This document shows positions 24,201 to 34,677 of a stretch of 64,000 nt of DNA, one piece after another; positions within the stretch are counted from its first letter, which is position 1, and every line of letters starts with the position of its first letter. Source of the stretch: Thinopyrum elongatum (lineage: Eukaryota > Streptophyta > Magnoliopsida > Poales > Poaceae). Position numbers and translations under genes: made by a program. The notes beneath the pieces are model-generated. The model was not told the origin of the DNA and did no database searches. It worked only from the letters and a program-made list of their open reading frames with translations. The stretch lies in assembly GCA_011799875.1 (NCBI GenBank), contig CM022298.1:492941180-493005179 (forward strand), written 5' to 3'.

Positions 24201-24661
24201 GTCTCTCCAGTAGATGACTCGTCACCGGAATAAACAACGGTTTCGCCATCATACTCTGATCTGTCTTCAGATTCCACTCCGTGGATGACTCCCACGAAGG
24301 CACGCTTCATGACAGGCTTAACCCGGGCAGATCTCGCACGCTGAGCCGTTTCGACGATGTCGGTGTGGATGTCCGGCTCAGGGCCCGGTTCGCCAATCTT
24401 GCCAATGAACACGTGAATGCCGCCGAAGGGGACCCGGTACCCGTATTCAATTGAACCGGCCTCGGGGCCCCAGCCTGCGTCGTCGATGTAGAGCTTGCCG
24501 CGACGACTTTTGGTCATCCAGCCCACAGCGTATCCCCTGAGTCCTTCGAAGCTGCCCTCTAAGAACTCGAAACCACCGTGCGATAGCCCCACGGTGGGCG
24601 CCAACTGTCGTGGTTTTGTCACGGCAGATGTCCTAGAGAAAGGACTTAGTCGTGGAGCCAT
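21275..24661 (-). pseudogene. gag and protease part of element B polyprotein with two in-frame stops
   Basis: One frame runs from the ATG at 24661 to the TAG at 21275-21277, interrupted by a TGA at 23525-23527. The first 19 codons lie inside the 5' LTR and read through the PBS, so the start position is uncertain. The gag core (WVESYEMAMEMLDV through TWLKNLPANSIGSWAELRARF) lies near 23070-22760. A Gly/Gln/Asn-rich stretch follows at about 22270-22090. The retropepsin catalytic motif is LMDGGSSIN (near 21860), followed by HALFGRPAY. Both stops are of the kind made by C-to-T change (CGA to TGA, CAG to TAG). Confidence 0.85.
24586..24603 (-). promoter_or_regulatory. Primer-binding site of element B (tRNA-Lys)
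   Basis: On the minus strand it reads TGGCGCCCACCGTGGGGC, complementary to the 3' end of plant tRNA-Lys(CUU). It lies two bases from the 5' LTR. Confidence 0.85.
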
Positions 24662-25130
24662 CGCGATTGGTTAGCTTAAAGGGTTTAAAGTGGACAAGGG
24701 ACGCAGAGAGTTTATACTGGTTCGGCCCCTTGCGGTGAAGATAAAGGCCTAATCCAGTTGTTGTGGAATTGCTAGGGTTTCGATGACCAGGGAGCGAATC
24801 CGCTATGCCTGGCTCTCGAATTGTTGTCTGTCTCCCCTCAAACCGCCGCCGGGTCATCCCCTTATATACATGGGTTGACGCCCGTCGGTTTACAGGATCC
24901 CAAGGCCGGCTCATGAACATCTCCGGCTCGGTCTCTACTCTTTCTATCTTATAACACAAGTTTACATAGCAATGTCGGTTTATGTCTACAGGCCTTAATC
25001 TGCCGTTGGGCCCCGGGCCTTCATGAAGCGCCTCCATCTTTGTCCAAGTGGGCTTCAAGTATAATAACTCATTATGGGGATAACCCGGCCTCTCCTGGCC
25101 GGTTTACACCCAGTAGTAATATCCCCAACA
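24606..25130 (-). repeat. 5' LTR of element B (525 bp)
   Basis: Near-identical to 11604-12128. A TATATAAG box (minus strand, about 24869-24862) is the likely sense promoter. Confidence 0.93.
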
Positions 25131-25135
25131 TAACC

Positions 25136-26546
25136 CATAAGTATATGGGATCGCAACAATTTTCGAGGGTAGAGTATTCAACCCAAATTTGTTGATTCGA
25201 CACAAGGGGAGCCAAAGAATATTTGCAAGTGTTAGCAGTTGAGTTGTCAATTCAACCACACCTGGAGACTAAATATCTGCAATGGAGTGATCAGTAGCAC
25301 AGCTGCACAGTTGTATGATAGTTTGATAGCAATAGTAACACTAGCAACAGTAATGGTAACAGTGATAGTAGCAGTTCTATAATAATTGTGACAGCAAGAG
25401 CAACAATAGTAACTTAGCAAAGATTAATACGTGAAAAGCTCGTAGGCATTGGATCGGTGATGGATAATTATGTTGGATAACATTCATCATGTAACAGTTA
25501 TAACTTAGGGCGACACAGAACTAGCTCCAATTCATCAATGTAATGTAGGCATATAGTCCGTAAATAGTCATATGTGCTTATGAAAAAGAACTTGCATGAC
25601 ATCTTTTGTCCTACCCTCCCATGGCAACGGGGTCCATAAGGAAACTAAGGGATATTAAGGCCTCCTTTTAATAGAGAAGCGGAACAAAGCATTAACACAT
25701 AGTGAATACATGAACTCCTCAAATTACAGTAATCACCGGAAAGAATCCCAATGATTGTCATCTTGGGGTATGCGGATCATAACACGTAATAGGTGCGTAT
25801 AACTTGCATGGTAGGATCAAGAACACAAATCTATTGGTGAAAATATAAATGGTTCAGATCTGAAATCATGGCACTCGGGCCCTAGTGACAAGCATTAAGC
25901 ATAGCAAGGTCATAGCAACATCAACCTCAGAACATAGTGGATATCAGGGATCAAGCCCTAATAAAACTAACTTGATTACATGATAAATCTCATCCAACCC
26001 ATCACAGTCCAGCAAGCCTACAAAGGAATTACTCATTTCCGGTGGTGAGCATCATGAAATTGGTGATGGAGGATGGTTGATGACGACGAATCCCCATCTC
26101 CGGAGCCCGGAACGGACTCCAGATCTGCCCTCGCGATGAAGAATAGGAGGTGACGGTGGCTCCGTATCGTGAAACACGATGAAACTTTCCCTCCTATTTT
26201 TTCTCGGGAAATAGGAATTTATAGTGCTGAGATTAGGGTCAGCGGAGTCACGTGGGCCCCACAAGCCACCAGGATGCACCCTGGGGGGTGGGACCGCTCT
26301 GGTGCCTCGTGGGCACCTGGTGGGCCCCCTCCAATGGGTTTGCTCCAGTATTTTTATATATTCCATAAGAAATCTCCAAAAAGTTTCGTCCAATTTCGAG
26401 AACTTTTATTTCTGCATAAAAACAACACCATGGTAGTTATGCTGGAAACATCGTTTGTCCAGGTTAGTTTTATTCAAATCATGTAAATTAGACTCCAAAA
26501 AAAGAGTAAAAGCATTTGAAAAAGTAGATACAACGGAGGTGTATCA
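25136..26546 (-). repeat. LTR of element C, main part (1419 bp with 11596-11603)
   Basis: The plus-strand reading starts TGATAACC (11596-11603), is interrupted by B, continues CATAAGTATATGGG and ends GGTGTATCA at 26546. Purine/pyrimidine-imbalanced AGTAACA-type low complexity lies at 25320-25400. A weak inverted repeat with CCACCAGG and CCTGGTGG arms is at 26250-26330. In C's own orientation this is the 5' LTR. Confidence 0.85.
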
Positions 26547-26551
26547 CCGAC

Positions 26552-27340
26552 GTGCACAAGAGGTGCGGGAGCCTGGGCGGAGTCGTCGGAGCCCGTCTAC
26601 ATCGTGGTGTCGTCCTCGTCGTCGCAGACCTCGGGCGAGTTGGCCGGCAAGCCGCCCTTGATCCACTTGTCACGGCGGCTATGCCAGGCGGCGACAAACC
26701 ATCCCATAGTGCTTTCCTGCGGGCGGTCATGACAGATGCAGTGCAAGGGAGGAGGATGTGGAGCCGCTAGTGTTGTGGTGTGGAGTTAGCCGGTTGAGAC
26801 CGCCTTTATATAGCGGATTCCGGTGAGGCGAGGCATCCGAGTGCGTCAATGCGCGGTGCCGGAGTGGGTTTCTCGGTCGGCGAGCCTGCTTAATGATGGC
26901 GGATGGACGGACAGCATTGAACGGGCGTGGTAGATATGTGTCCCGTCCCGTCCTTCATGGGTCTCCGGCATTGAACAGGCGCGGACACCGGAATGCGTTG
27001 CTTCATTGGCGGAGGCAGTGAGAGGTCGCGTCCGCCCTGAGTCGTCTTCAATGTTGAGCGGCGTGCTCTACAGCGGCATAAATGCGGGCAGCTAGCGCTG
27101 AGAGGGAGCGCACGCGGGAGGAGGGAGGGATTTTTGGTGGGCAGGGCGGTCTGAAGCCGGCTTGGGATCGGTCCGGACCCCGCAGACCTCCCCCACGTTT
27201 GTCTCCGGTTGCGGAAGAAATCGCGTCCGGACCGCCACGTAGACCGATACAGGTTTGCGTTGGATGGCAAGGCTTTCGCTGTCCGAACAGCGCGGCCAGG
27301 ACGGTCGCGGGAGGTTTACGTCTCTCCCTTGGAGATGCCC
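26552..27340 (-). mobile_element. Right part of a DNA transposon (PIF/Harbinger-like) that hosts element C
   Basis: It ends in GGAGATGCCC (27331-27340), the complement of a GGGCATCTCC terminus, followed by TTA (27341-27343), a PIF-type target. Reading inward on the minus strand there is a TATATAAAG box (26804-26812), a leader and a short ORF. The left end is not in the window. The relic at 41108-41382 has a similar terminal ~170 bases. Confidence 0.5.
26597..26707 (-). CDS. 36-residue ORF in DNA transposon remnant
   Basis: Starts ATGGGATGG at 26707, about 97 bases downstream of a TATATAAAG box (26804-26812, minus strand), and stops at TAG 26599-26597. The product has a basic, Trp-rich N-terminus and an acidic Asp/Glu tail. 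An open frame of similar composition continues after the stop to the C insertion at 26546, so this is probably the broken start of a longer transposon-encoded protein. Function not recognised. Confidence 0.4.
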   Translation of the reverse strand: MGWFVAAWHSRRDKWIKGGLPANSPEVCDDEDDTTM

Positions 27341-27343
27341 TTA

Positions 27344-28582
27344 GGCCAACTCCAACCATCAAACGGACGTTCATTTTGTCCGGATTTTGTTCGTTTGGGG
27401 CAGAAAAACGGACAGCGGACGCGGACAAACAGGCGGACACGGCCTCTGCACCCAACGAGGCTGCCCCATCTCGCCCTCGCCCACGCCCTGCATGCCGCGC
27501 CCGCGCCTGCCGCTCCGTGCCGCCTGCCACGTCGGGGCTGTAGCTACCCGGGCGCTCGCGCCCTGCCACCGGCATGCCTGGGCGCTCGCTAGCCGCACCT
27601 TGCCGCGCTCACCAGGGCTCCAATCGCAGCAGCCGCCCGCGTGCTCGCCACCTGCTTGCCCGCGCGCCTGCGCACCCTTGCTCGCCACCTACCTGCTCCT
27701 GCAGCGCTCCACGCTCGTGCTCGCCCCGCCCGCCGCCACGACCTCGCGCCCAGCCTCACCTTCTGCGCGCGGCCACCCCGCCTGCTCACCGCCTTACGTC
27801 GTGCCCCTTTACGCGCGGCCACCCCGTTCTCTCCCACACCACCTCATCGCTCGGCACCTCAACAGCTGGAGCATGACGGCGTCGACGAGTCCGAGGCCGT
27901 GCGCCAGCCCTCGCGACCACCAGCGCCCGCCGCGCTTGCTCCCGTACTAGTCTGCGTGCCCACGCGCTGTCGCCCGCCCCGCCGTGTCCTGCGCCCGTGC
28001 CCGCCGCGTCCTGCCCTGCCCGTCGATGTCGCATGAGACGCCGTACCACCGGCTCCGCCCCGACGTGGCATGGCGGGCCCGTCCCGCAGCGCCACCAGCC
28101 TGCCCCGCTCGCCGCGGAACGCCTCCAGCTCCCACTCGGCCAACTCCGTCATCGCCACGGCAGCCGCCGCGCCCTGCCGACGCGTCATCGCCCGCACCAC
28201 ATCCCGCATCCGCGCCCTGCTCCGGCAGCCTGCTGCAACGGCCCGGTGAGCTGTGCTCCGGCAGCACGCTGATGCGGCTCCACGGGTGGAGGTGGGGTGG
28301 GTGGGTGGGGGGAGAGAGAGAGAAAGGTGGGTGGGTGTATGGCAGGTGGGCCAGGCCGACTGAGTAGCGGACGTACGCGGACGAAGAGCGCTCAGAAAGC
28401 GTCCGGGTGTATCTGCTTTGGATGCAAATTCAGATCGAATTTGGTTTGAAAATGGAGCGGAATGGAGAAGAACCGGACAGAAAATGAAAATGCTCCCACG
28501 CGTTGGGTCGTTGCATGCATGTGTCTGTTTGCATCAAAACGGACGTACGCGGATGATTTGGGGTCGTGCGTTGGAGTTGCCC
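27344..28582. mobile_element. GC-rich PIF/Harbinger-like element, non-autonomous (1239 bp)
   Basis: Termini GGCCAACTCCAAC (left) and, inverted, GGGCAACTCCAAC (right), flanked by TTA (27341-27343) and TTG (28583-28585), which fit a mutated 3-bp PIF target duplication. Subterminal repeats of AACGGACG and GTCCG occur at both ends. The interior (27440-28370) is extremely C- and G-rich, giving long spurious frames on both strands. No transposase domain is recognised. Confidence 0.55.
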
Positions 28583-28658
28583 TTGGCTAGGAAGTCGATT
28601 AAGAGGAGAGGAACACGCGCACTGCAGAAGGAAAGAAAGAGCCCACTACGAGGGAACT

Positions 28659-28974
28659 GGATCCTCTAACATAAAAAAGGAAAGTCACGATGCTACCTTG
28701 CTAGCCTAGTGTAAAATAAAGAAGGGAAGTTGGAGAAGTTCAGTAGGTAGTTAGCAGGTTGTTTATGGTTGATATTTACTGTAGATACAAATAATTAATT
28801 AATTTTACTTCACCATCAATTTATTTATGTATAATTACTATAAATGTACACAGTAGATCATCAATTTGCAAATTAATCTAAGTTATTTTAGTCTTAATCA
28901 TATGAATAGAAAGAAAGAAAGTTAGGGTACTTAGCTTCTCTAACTTTTCTTCTCAATGTTATGTTAGAGGATCC
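28659..28974. mobile_element. 316-bp MITE with 16-bp terminal inverted repeats
   Basis: GGATCCTCTAACATAA at 28659-28674 is repeated inverted at 28959-28974. The inside is AT-rich and non-coding. No clear target duplication is visible, so the superfamily is left open. Confidence 0.65.
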
Positions 28975-30253
28975 GGGTTGCCACCGTGAGCAGTTCTCGT
29001 TAGTAGTTCACTCTGACTTTGACACTACCCACTGTAGTGCACGCGCTCTGTTTTGCCGATAGAGCGGTCAGGAATGACGGACGTGATGCAGCACCCCCAC
29101 AAGCTGCTCGTTTGTTTCGTGTCGTGTCGTTTCGTGGATGAGTGGGTTGGTGGGGGCTCTGAATTTCTCTTCTCATAACTAATCCACTGTAGGCTACATG
29201 ACGAATCGACAGGTGATGTATGATACAGTAGTATGGTCCAAATCCATCAGTGACGAAAATAACAAGTATCTGCTATCTCCTTTTCTTTTGTTTCTTCCTC
29301 TCTCTTTCCAAACAACAGGTCTATTCCGATGAATTTCTTTTATCGGACGGCTCATATAACTAATCCGCTGGGGACTGCTTAATGACTCGACTAATGATGG
29401 TCCAAATCAACCACTAATCGAGCGAAGAAAAAAGTTCATTTCTCCTTTTTTTTTCTTTTTTCGTCCCTCTCTTTTGAAAGACAGGTCTATGCGTGCCCAA
29501 ATGGTCCAAAAGCAATTTAGAGATGTGTTTTTCCTCACTGCACTCCACCTGACCCGTAGAAACAAAACAAAAGAGCATCTTTCTAACGAGATCGAAAACA
29601 CACAAGATCACAAGGTTGGTGACCCCTGATCGTTGATTCCACGTTGTTTAAAGGAAAACTACTAGACTACTAGTGACATGATCCGGACGGACGATCTTTT
29701 CTTTACACAACATATATGTTGGCGGTAGGGGATCTCAGTTGCTTTAGCGTCTCCATGGTCAAATTATTCCTTCCCAGCGGCACTAATTATATGCCTACAT
29801 CCGTGACTGAATAAACTATAGGTGCAAGTGCAACAAGAACCTACTTTGATCACTAGATTGGCGAGAAGACAGGATAATGCATGTTACTCTGGATTGTGGG
29901 GACATACGTAAGTCTCGCTTGACATCATCTTTCCACGCTTCTCTACCTATTGCAAGCTATTGCGCTTGTCTAGCGAGTAGGCATCCGATAGTTGATGCAC
30001 CAATTGTTGGCCGCAACTTTATCCCCCCACTCAAAGGATGCGTTTAGAGATTCCTCGACTCCGAGAGACAAATTGCTACAAAGCTTTGCCCAACTTTTCA
30101 ATGGTGCAATGTTCTAACGCATTATGAAGGTCAGAGGGACCGAACTGTCGGGACACTTTCTCTTTCAATCGTGTTGACCGTTCTATGCCCCTGGCACTTT
30201 TGTTTTGTTCTTCTGGGAAATGACGTTGTTCTTAGAAAATCCGTTCGAATATA
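28975..30253. other. Intergenic DNA without recognised gene
   Basis: Nothing coding is supported. A diverged direct duplication is seen: the unit at about 29176-29320 (CTCATAACTAATCC, then TGGTCCAAATC, then a T/C-rich tract and AACAGGTCTAT) recurs at about 29351-29490. Confidence 0.5.
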
Positions 30254-30397
30254 CTCCCTCCGTTCGAAAATAATTGATGTTGATTTTGAACTGAAGTAAA
30301 GACTACTTCGGTTCAAAATCATGTCTCCTCACGTCACTCATTATTCTTCGGTTGAAAATCATGTCTCCTCACATCAGTTATTTTCGAACGGAGGGAG
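30254..30397. mobile_element. Stowaway MITE (Tc1/Mariner type)
   Basis: CTCCCTCCGTTCGAAAATAA at 30254 and its inverse at 30378-30397, flanked by TA dinucleotides (30252-30253, 30398-30399). This is the classical Stowaway terminus of grasses. A ~45-bp internal direct repeat contains AAAATCATGTCTCCTCAC twice. Confidence 0.93.
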
Positions 30398-30399
30398 TA

Positions 30400-31198
30400 T
30401 ATGTTCCATGCAGGCTCTTGTGCTGGCCTCTGCAGTATGGACCGAAAAGTGGGCACATATTTAACCTATTTTTTTAGGGGATTTAACCTATTATTAGTAG
30501 TGCAAATTAAGGAAGTGGTTGCAAGGTCTGTGATCATTGATCTATCATCTCATGCTAATATAACACTTAGGCCTCGGTCGCTATTAACCTGTTGTCCGAT
30601 CACTACCAGACCATGCGGCCGGGGAGCCCGTGAAAACTGATAACGCAAGGGCAAAAGTGAAGGGAGAGAAAAGAGGCGCTCTCGGCTCTCGCTGCTGCAA
30701 GTTGAGTGAGGCCAGCCGCCATGCATGAGAAAGGAAAGGATGAGCGGAGAGGGAAAGCGACCTTGAGAATGCAAAGCTGAGTGCGGCCAGCCGCCGTGCG
30801 TGAGAAAAGACCGCTGATAGATAGATGAGATGAATTGCGACTGCAGGTTGGTTGTGATCCCAGCTCGCTTATTAGCACTACGTACCTTTTTCCTTTCCTT
30901 TGTTGGGGAAGGGATCGTTTACCTATAAAACATGCAGGCATCCAAACCTGCCAGGCCTACAGGGAACGGATGGTTATACTACTCAGCTCATGGATATCTC
31001 GTGAAGCGACCACTCATGTATGCACGATCAACTCCGTACCGCCTACGGAATTCAATCCAATCATATACCTTAAATATTCGTCCGCCTTTCACTAAAAAAC
31101 AACAAACATCCGCCAAATATATTCACACTTTATATGGATACAAGCACCTGAAAAATAAAAGAGTGCAAACAACATGCATGCAAGCTTACCTTCCGCCG
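30400..31198. other. Intergenic DNA without recognised gene
   Basis: No supported gene. A short imperfect duplication with GGCCAGCCGCC occurs near 30710 and 30785. Confidence 0.5.
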
Positions 31199-31211
31199 AC
31201 AACATGCATGC

Positions 31212-32404
31212 CAGTGTTCGGTAGCTTGGGAAAAGATGTGTGCACCACGGTGGGCAGGTGGACTAGGCAATCCGAACCTCAAGTGGATGAATGTGGCAAT
31301 GCAAGTAAGATGGCCGTGGCTGAAAAGAGCAGAACCATCGAGACCTTGGGCAGAATTTGAAATATCGGTACCAGAAGAGTCTACACAACTATTCAAGGCA
31401 GCCGCCCGGAGCAGGATCGGAAATGGGCAGTCTACCCTCTTTTGGGAAGATAGGTGGATTAACGGATATCGTGCGGAGGAGATCACGCCCAATGTATATG
31501 ACCGAGTTGCGCCAGCTACTAGAGGCACACGCACGGTTCATCAAGGGCTGTCAGACGGGGCATGGGTCTTAGATGTTGGGCCGGACATGTCAGCAGTTGC
31601 ACTCCACGACTACCTCACTCTATGGGACAAAGTGGCGCAGATCCAACTTATGCCCGAGGAGGAAGACTCACTCAGATGGGCTTGGGAGAAGGATGGACAA
31701 TACTCCACACGATCGGCCTACGCGCGCGCGATTTTGGGGTCGTGAGATAGCACCGGCCGCTACTTTCACATGGAAATCAAAGGCCCCGCTCAAATGCCGC
31801 TTCTTTACATGGCTTGCCCTACAAAACAGATGCTGGACATCGGATAGGCTTGCACGAAGAGGCCTCGACCATCAGGAGCGCTGCCCATTGTGTGACCAAG
31901 AGCAAGAGAGCATCAATCACATCCTGCTAGGCTGCGTCTTCACGAGAGAAGTGTGGACCAAGGTATGCACGACCATGAACAAACCAGAGTGGACACCAAC
32001 GGCCGGAACGGAAGCAATGCAATGGTGCATCGATAAGAGCCAAAGCGCCATGAGCGCCAAGGACACACGGGCATTCATCATCATGGTAATGTGGAAACTA
32101 TAGAAGCACCGAAACGCGATAGCTTTTGACGGAGAAACACCCTCGATCACTAGGGTACTTCGCTCTGTAATTGAGGAGGGGAAAACGTGGGAGATGGCAG
32201 GCCTCCTAAAGGCGGGCGTAGGTGTAGTTATAACGGCACTAGAGGTAGGCCTAGGTGAAATAGAATAGTTACCCCCCCCCCCCCCCCCCTTATGGTGGAG
32301 TTGGGGTTGTAACATGTGATGTAACCGTCAATGTGGAGGGGCTTTTTACCCCATTCCTTCTTTAATATATAGTACGCACACTCGTGCGTATTCAAGAAAA
32401 AAAA
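31212..32404 (+). mobile_element. 5'-truncated LINE with 13-bp target duplication
   Basis: Flanked by ACAACATGCATGC (31199-31211 and 32405-32417) and ending in poly(A) (32397-32404). It keeps only the end of ORF2 and the 3'UTR, which holds a 16-base C run (32272-32289 region). 5' truncation with a long TSD is the usual outcome of target-primed reverse transcription. Confidence 0.88.
31224..32103 (+). pseudogene. LINE ORF2 C-terminal fragment (RT tail and zf-RVT)
   Basis: The first frame (to 31745) has GNGQSTLFWEDRWING and similar RT-tail motifs. The frame shifts near 31728-31740 in a CG-repeat. The second frame (to 32103) has WKSKAPLKCRFFTWLALQN and a zinc-binding RLARRGL...CPLC...HILLGC region typical of zf-RVT. 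It stops at TAG 32101-32103, before the RNase H-like tail would end; similarity continues briefly after the stop. Confidence 0.82.
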
Positions 32405-32697
32405 ACAACATGCATGCATGCTAAACAACATGTATGCATGCTATAAGAGTATCTCCAACAGGCGCGCGATATTAGCGCCGCGCTGGAAAAATACCATTTT
32501 TTGCGCGCGCAGCCGTTCCGGGCGCTCCAGCGGAGGCGCAAAAAACGCGCGCGTAGCATAAGTGGTTCAGCGCGCGGAGCGAAAACGGCATCACGCGCCA
32601 CTTATTTCGTGCGCCCGCTCCCACGCGCTGCACACTCGAGCGTCCGCGCCGCGACTTCCACCTACCGCCATATCCAGGCGCTGGTGCCGCCGCCCGC

Positions 32698-33104
32698 TGA
32701 TGGTGTCCTGGACTAGGGGTACTCATCGCGTCGTCTCCCGACCAGGTGGGACGGGGCGAGGACCCCCATGGCGGTTCACTAATGGGCCACTTCGGGCAGC
32801 CCATGCCGCATACAAGGAAGACTCCACAAGACTTGGCGCCCAAGCCGAGGATTCTCCTCTAAACCCAAGGCCTCCGGTGTATTATATAAACCGAGGCTAG
32901 GCTAGTTAATAGATCATCTAATATTCATTAAAACAATCTCGTGGTAGATACATGTACCATGTACTACATCCATATTAATACAATCAAAGGCAGGACGTAG
33001 GGTTTTACCTCCATCAAGAGGGTCCGAAACTGGGTAAAATCTGTGTCCATGTTATCATCGTTTCAAGACGCCTAATTTAGGACCCCTACTACAAGATATA
33101 TCCG
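32698..33104 (+). repeat. 5' LTR of element D, 3' end missing
   Basis: Begins TGATGGTGTCCTGGACTAGG; TATATAAA box near 32883-32890. The terminal part present in the other LTR (GGATTCGACACCGACA) is replaced by unrelated DNA. Confidence 0.85.
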
Positions 33105-33430
33105 CAAAGGATTTCCGTTGTCGCCTGTTTTGTTTTGTCAGCAGGTTAGATCGTCGTCAGCGGGAACTTCAGCGGATACTGCCGAACCGACGTGATCAAC
33201 CGAGCTGCAGCAACGGCCGATGTGTTCCGACAAGAACCCAGGGGCAGCACCGAGCAAGACCACAAGGAAGCACATGTGTGCGCGGATTCCAAGGGCATGT
33301 TGGCTGGTAAATGCTGCCCAAAGCTAAGTATCCAACTCGGTTTTGTTCTCCGCAGTACTAGTACTTTCTCTACGTGAAGTTTAGATCAATTTAACCCTAG
33401 TACTCGTTCTCTAATTGAACTATTACTAGA
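33105..33430 (+). other. Internal DNA of element D before the inserted retroelement
   Basis: No PBS and no gene recognised. Confidence 0.5.
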
Positions 33431-34677
33431 CCCCCGCGTCGTCCCCGGGGCGGCTCGGGGGAACCCTAGGTGCGCCGCCGCCGCCGCCCTCTACAGCACG
33501 CCCCGCTCCCGCCGCCGCCGGATGAGTCCGCCGGGCGAAGCCCGCGCCGGAGGACGGTGGCGGCGGGGATCTCCGCGCGCGTGGCGGCTTCGGTTGCCGG
33601 TGTGAGCCCGTGGTGGTGGGAGACTCGTCCTCGGCGTCTCGGGCCGGCGTGGCGGCTGCCCGGTGCGGTGTCCTCGTCCTCTCGCAGGTGATGGGCTGCC
33701 GGCTGCTCGTGGCTGCCTCGACGCGACGGCGTCCCGAGGTTTCAGATCTGGCCGTGGCGGGCTCGGCCGATCTGGCCCGTTAGCTTCGGCCGGCGGTGAG
33801 GTTGGTGGTCGTGCGTGGTGATGGCGCCGCCGCCGCGTAGGAGGTGCTTGGGCCAGTGGGTTCGCATGCTGGCGGCGCTGGGGTTCCCCCATCCTCGTCC
33901 GGCAGCGTGAGGGTGAGGAGGTAGGGTTGCTCCGGGCGAAAGCCGACGGCGCGGCGTCTGCGGATGTCGCTCTCCTCCTGGGGGCCGTTGTGGAGCTCTC
34001 CGACCTCCTCCGCTCTCGGGTCACTTTCTTCGGGTGAAAGCCTAGGACCTGCGGTGCAGGACCAGACGATGGCGTGACGTTGCTTCCCCTCCTGAGGGCG
34101 TCGTCTTGAAGATTGTGATTCCCTGCGTGCTTTCCCGGGGCTACTAGCACGACATCGCAGCAGGTGGCCGGCGATGCGCCCAGAGGTGGAGCAGTGTTTC
34201 CTCCTCCGCATCGAAGACGGCGGATCTCGGCGGCGTGGCGCAGTGGAGACTCGGCGCTCGATGCGTGTAGATGGACTCGCGCAGGAGGAGGTAGCTGTCT
34301 GGCGTCATGGTGGCGTCGATGGCGGAGTGGCCAGACAAGGTAGAAGCCTCAATATCTGCTATGAAGACGGACATGTGGAAGATGGCGGCGACGACACATG
34401 TGAGTGCGTCAGACCGGTTTGTGCCCCAGACCCGGTATGTGGCTCGGCTGGGGCTTCCGGCTTTTGATGATAGGTTTAGGTTAGTGGTCTGGGTATTTGG
34501 CCCAGCTAGCACCCCTTCATCATATGGATAGGAGTAGTGGCATATGTTGCCAAGATGGCGGTTTCAGACATATTGTTGTAATACTTTGTAAGGTCCTCGA
34601 GAATAATTAATAAAGTGGCCGCATGTATCTCCCGGATACAGAGGCCGGGGGTCATCCTTCTTTTAAAAAAAAAAAAA
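33431..34677 (+). mobile_element. Poly(A)-tailed non-autonomous retroelement (LINE-type ends)
   Basis: It starts CCCCCGCGTCGTCCCC, has a GC-rich 5' part and ends GGCCGGGGGTCATCC followed by about 13 A (34665-34677). The length is ~1.25 kb with no RT frame. Its first ~45 bases match those of the element at 41611. The tail resembles Triticeae LINE 3' ends by recall. The target duplication is not clear. Confidence 0.55.

Larger units (their letters stand above)
11604..25130 (-). mobile_element. Element B: Tat-lineage gypsy retrotransposon, full length, with antisense gene
   Basis: TG...CA ends, 525-bp LTRs (11604-12128 and 24606-25130) and the TSD TAACC (11599-11603 and 25131-25135). It interrupts the LTR of C eight bases from that LTR's edge. 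On the minus strand: PBS, gag, protease, RT, two RNase H domains, integrase. On the plus strand, next to the 3' LTR, lies a spliced antisense gene. By eye the LTRs differ at about 12 of 525 positions, so the insertion is fairly young. Dual RNase H and an antisense ORF are known hallmarks of the Tat lineage. Confidence 0.94.
1..26546 (-). mobile_element. Element C: Athila-lineage LTR retrotransposon, partial, without pol
   Basis: This minus-strand gypsy element is present as three segments (1-1482, 8306-11603, 25136-26546), split by elements A and B. The TSDs of A and B show that the pieces were once contiguous. In sense order it has an LTR, a tRNA-Asp-type PBS, gag, a retropepsin fragment, a spacer and an ATHILA ORF1-like gene. 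No RT, RNase H or integrase lies between the protease and ORF1, so pol has been lost. The second LTR is outside the window. The 5 bp after the right LTR end (CCGAC, 26547-26551) should be one TSD copy. Confidence 0.8.

Noticed and set aside
27387..28367. Several proline/alanine/arginine-rich frames of 100-190 codons
   Set aside because: All stem from the C-rich interior of the element at 27344-28582; no motif, splice signal or promoter supports any one of them.
32272..32289. Homopolymer C run
   Set aside because: In the 3'UTR of a dead LINE fragment; likely slippage or a sequencing artefact, no function implied.
33491..34150. 219-codon minus-strand frame
   Set aside because: Antisense to the GC-rich start of a poly(A)-tailed element, Arg/Pro-rich and without a recognised domain.
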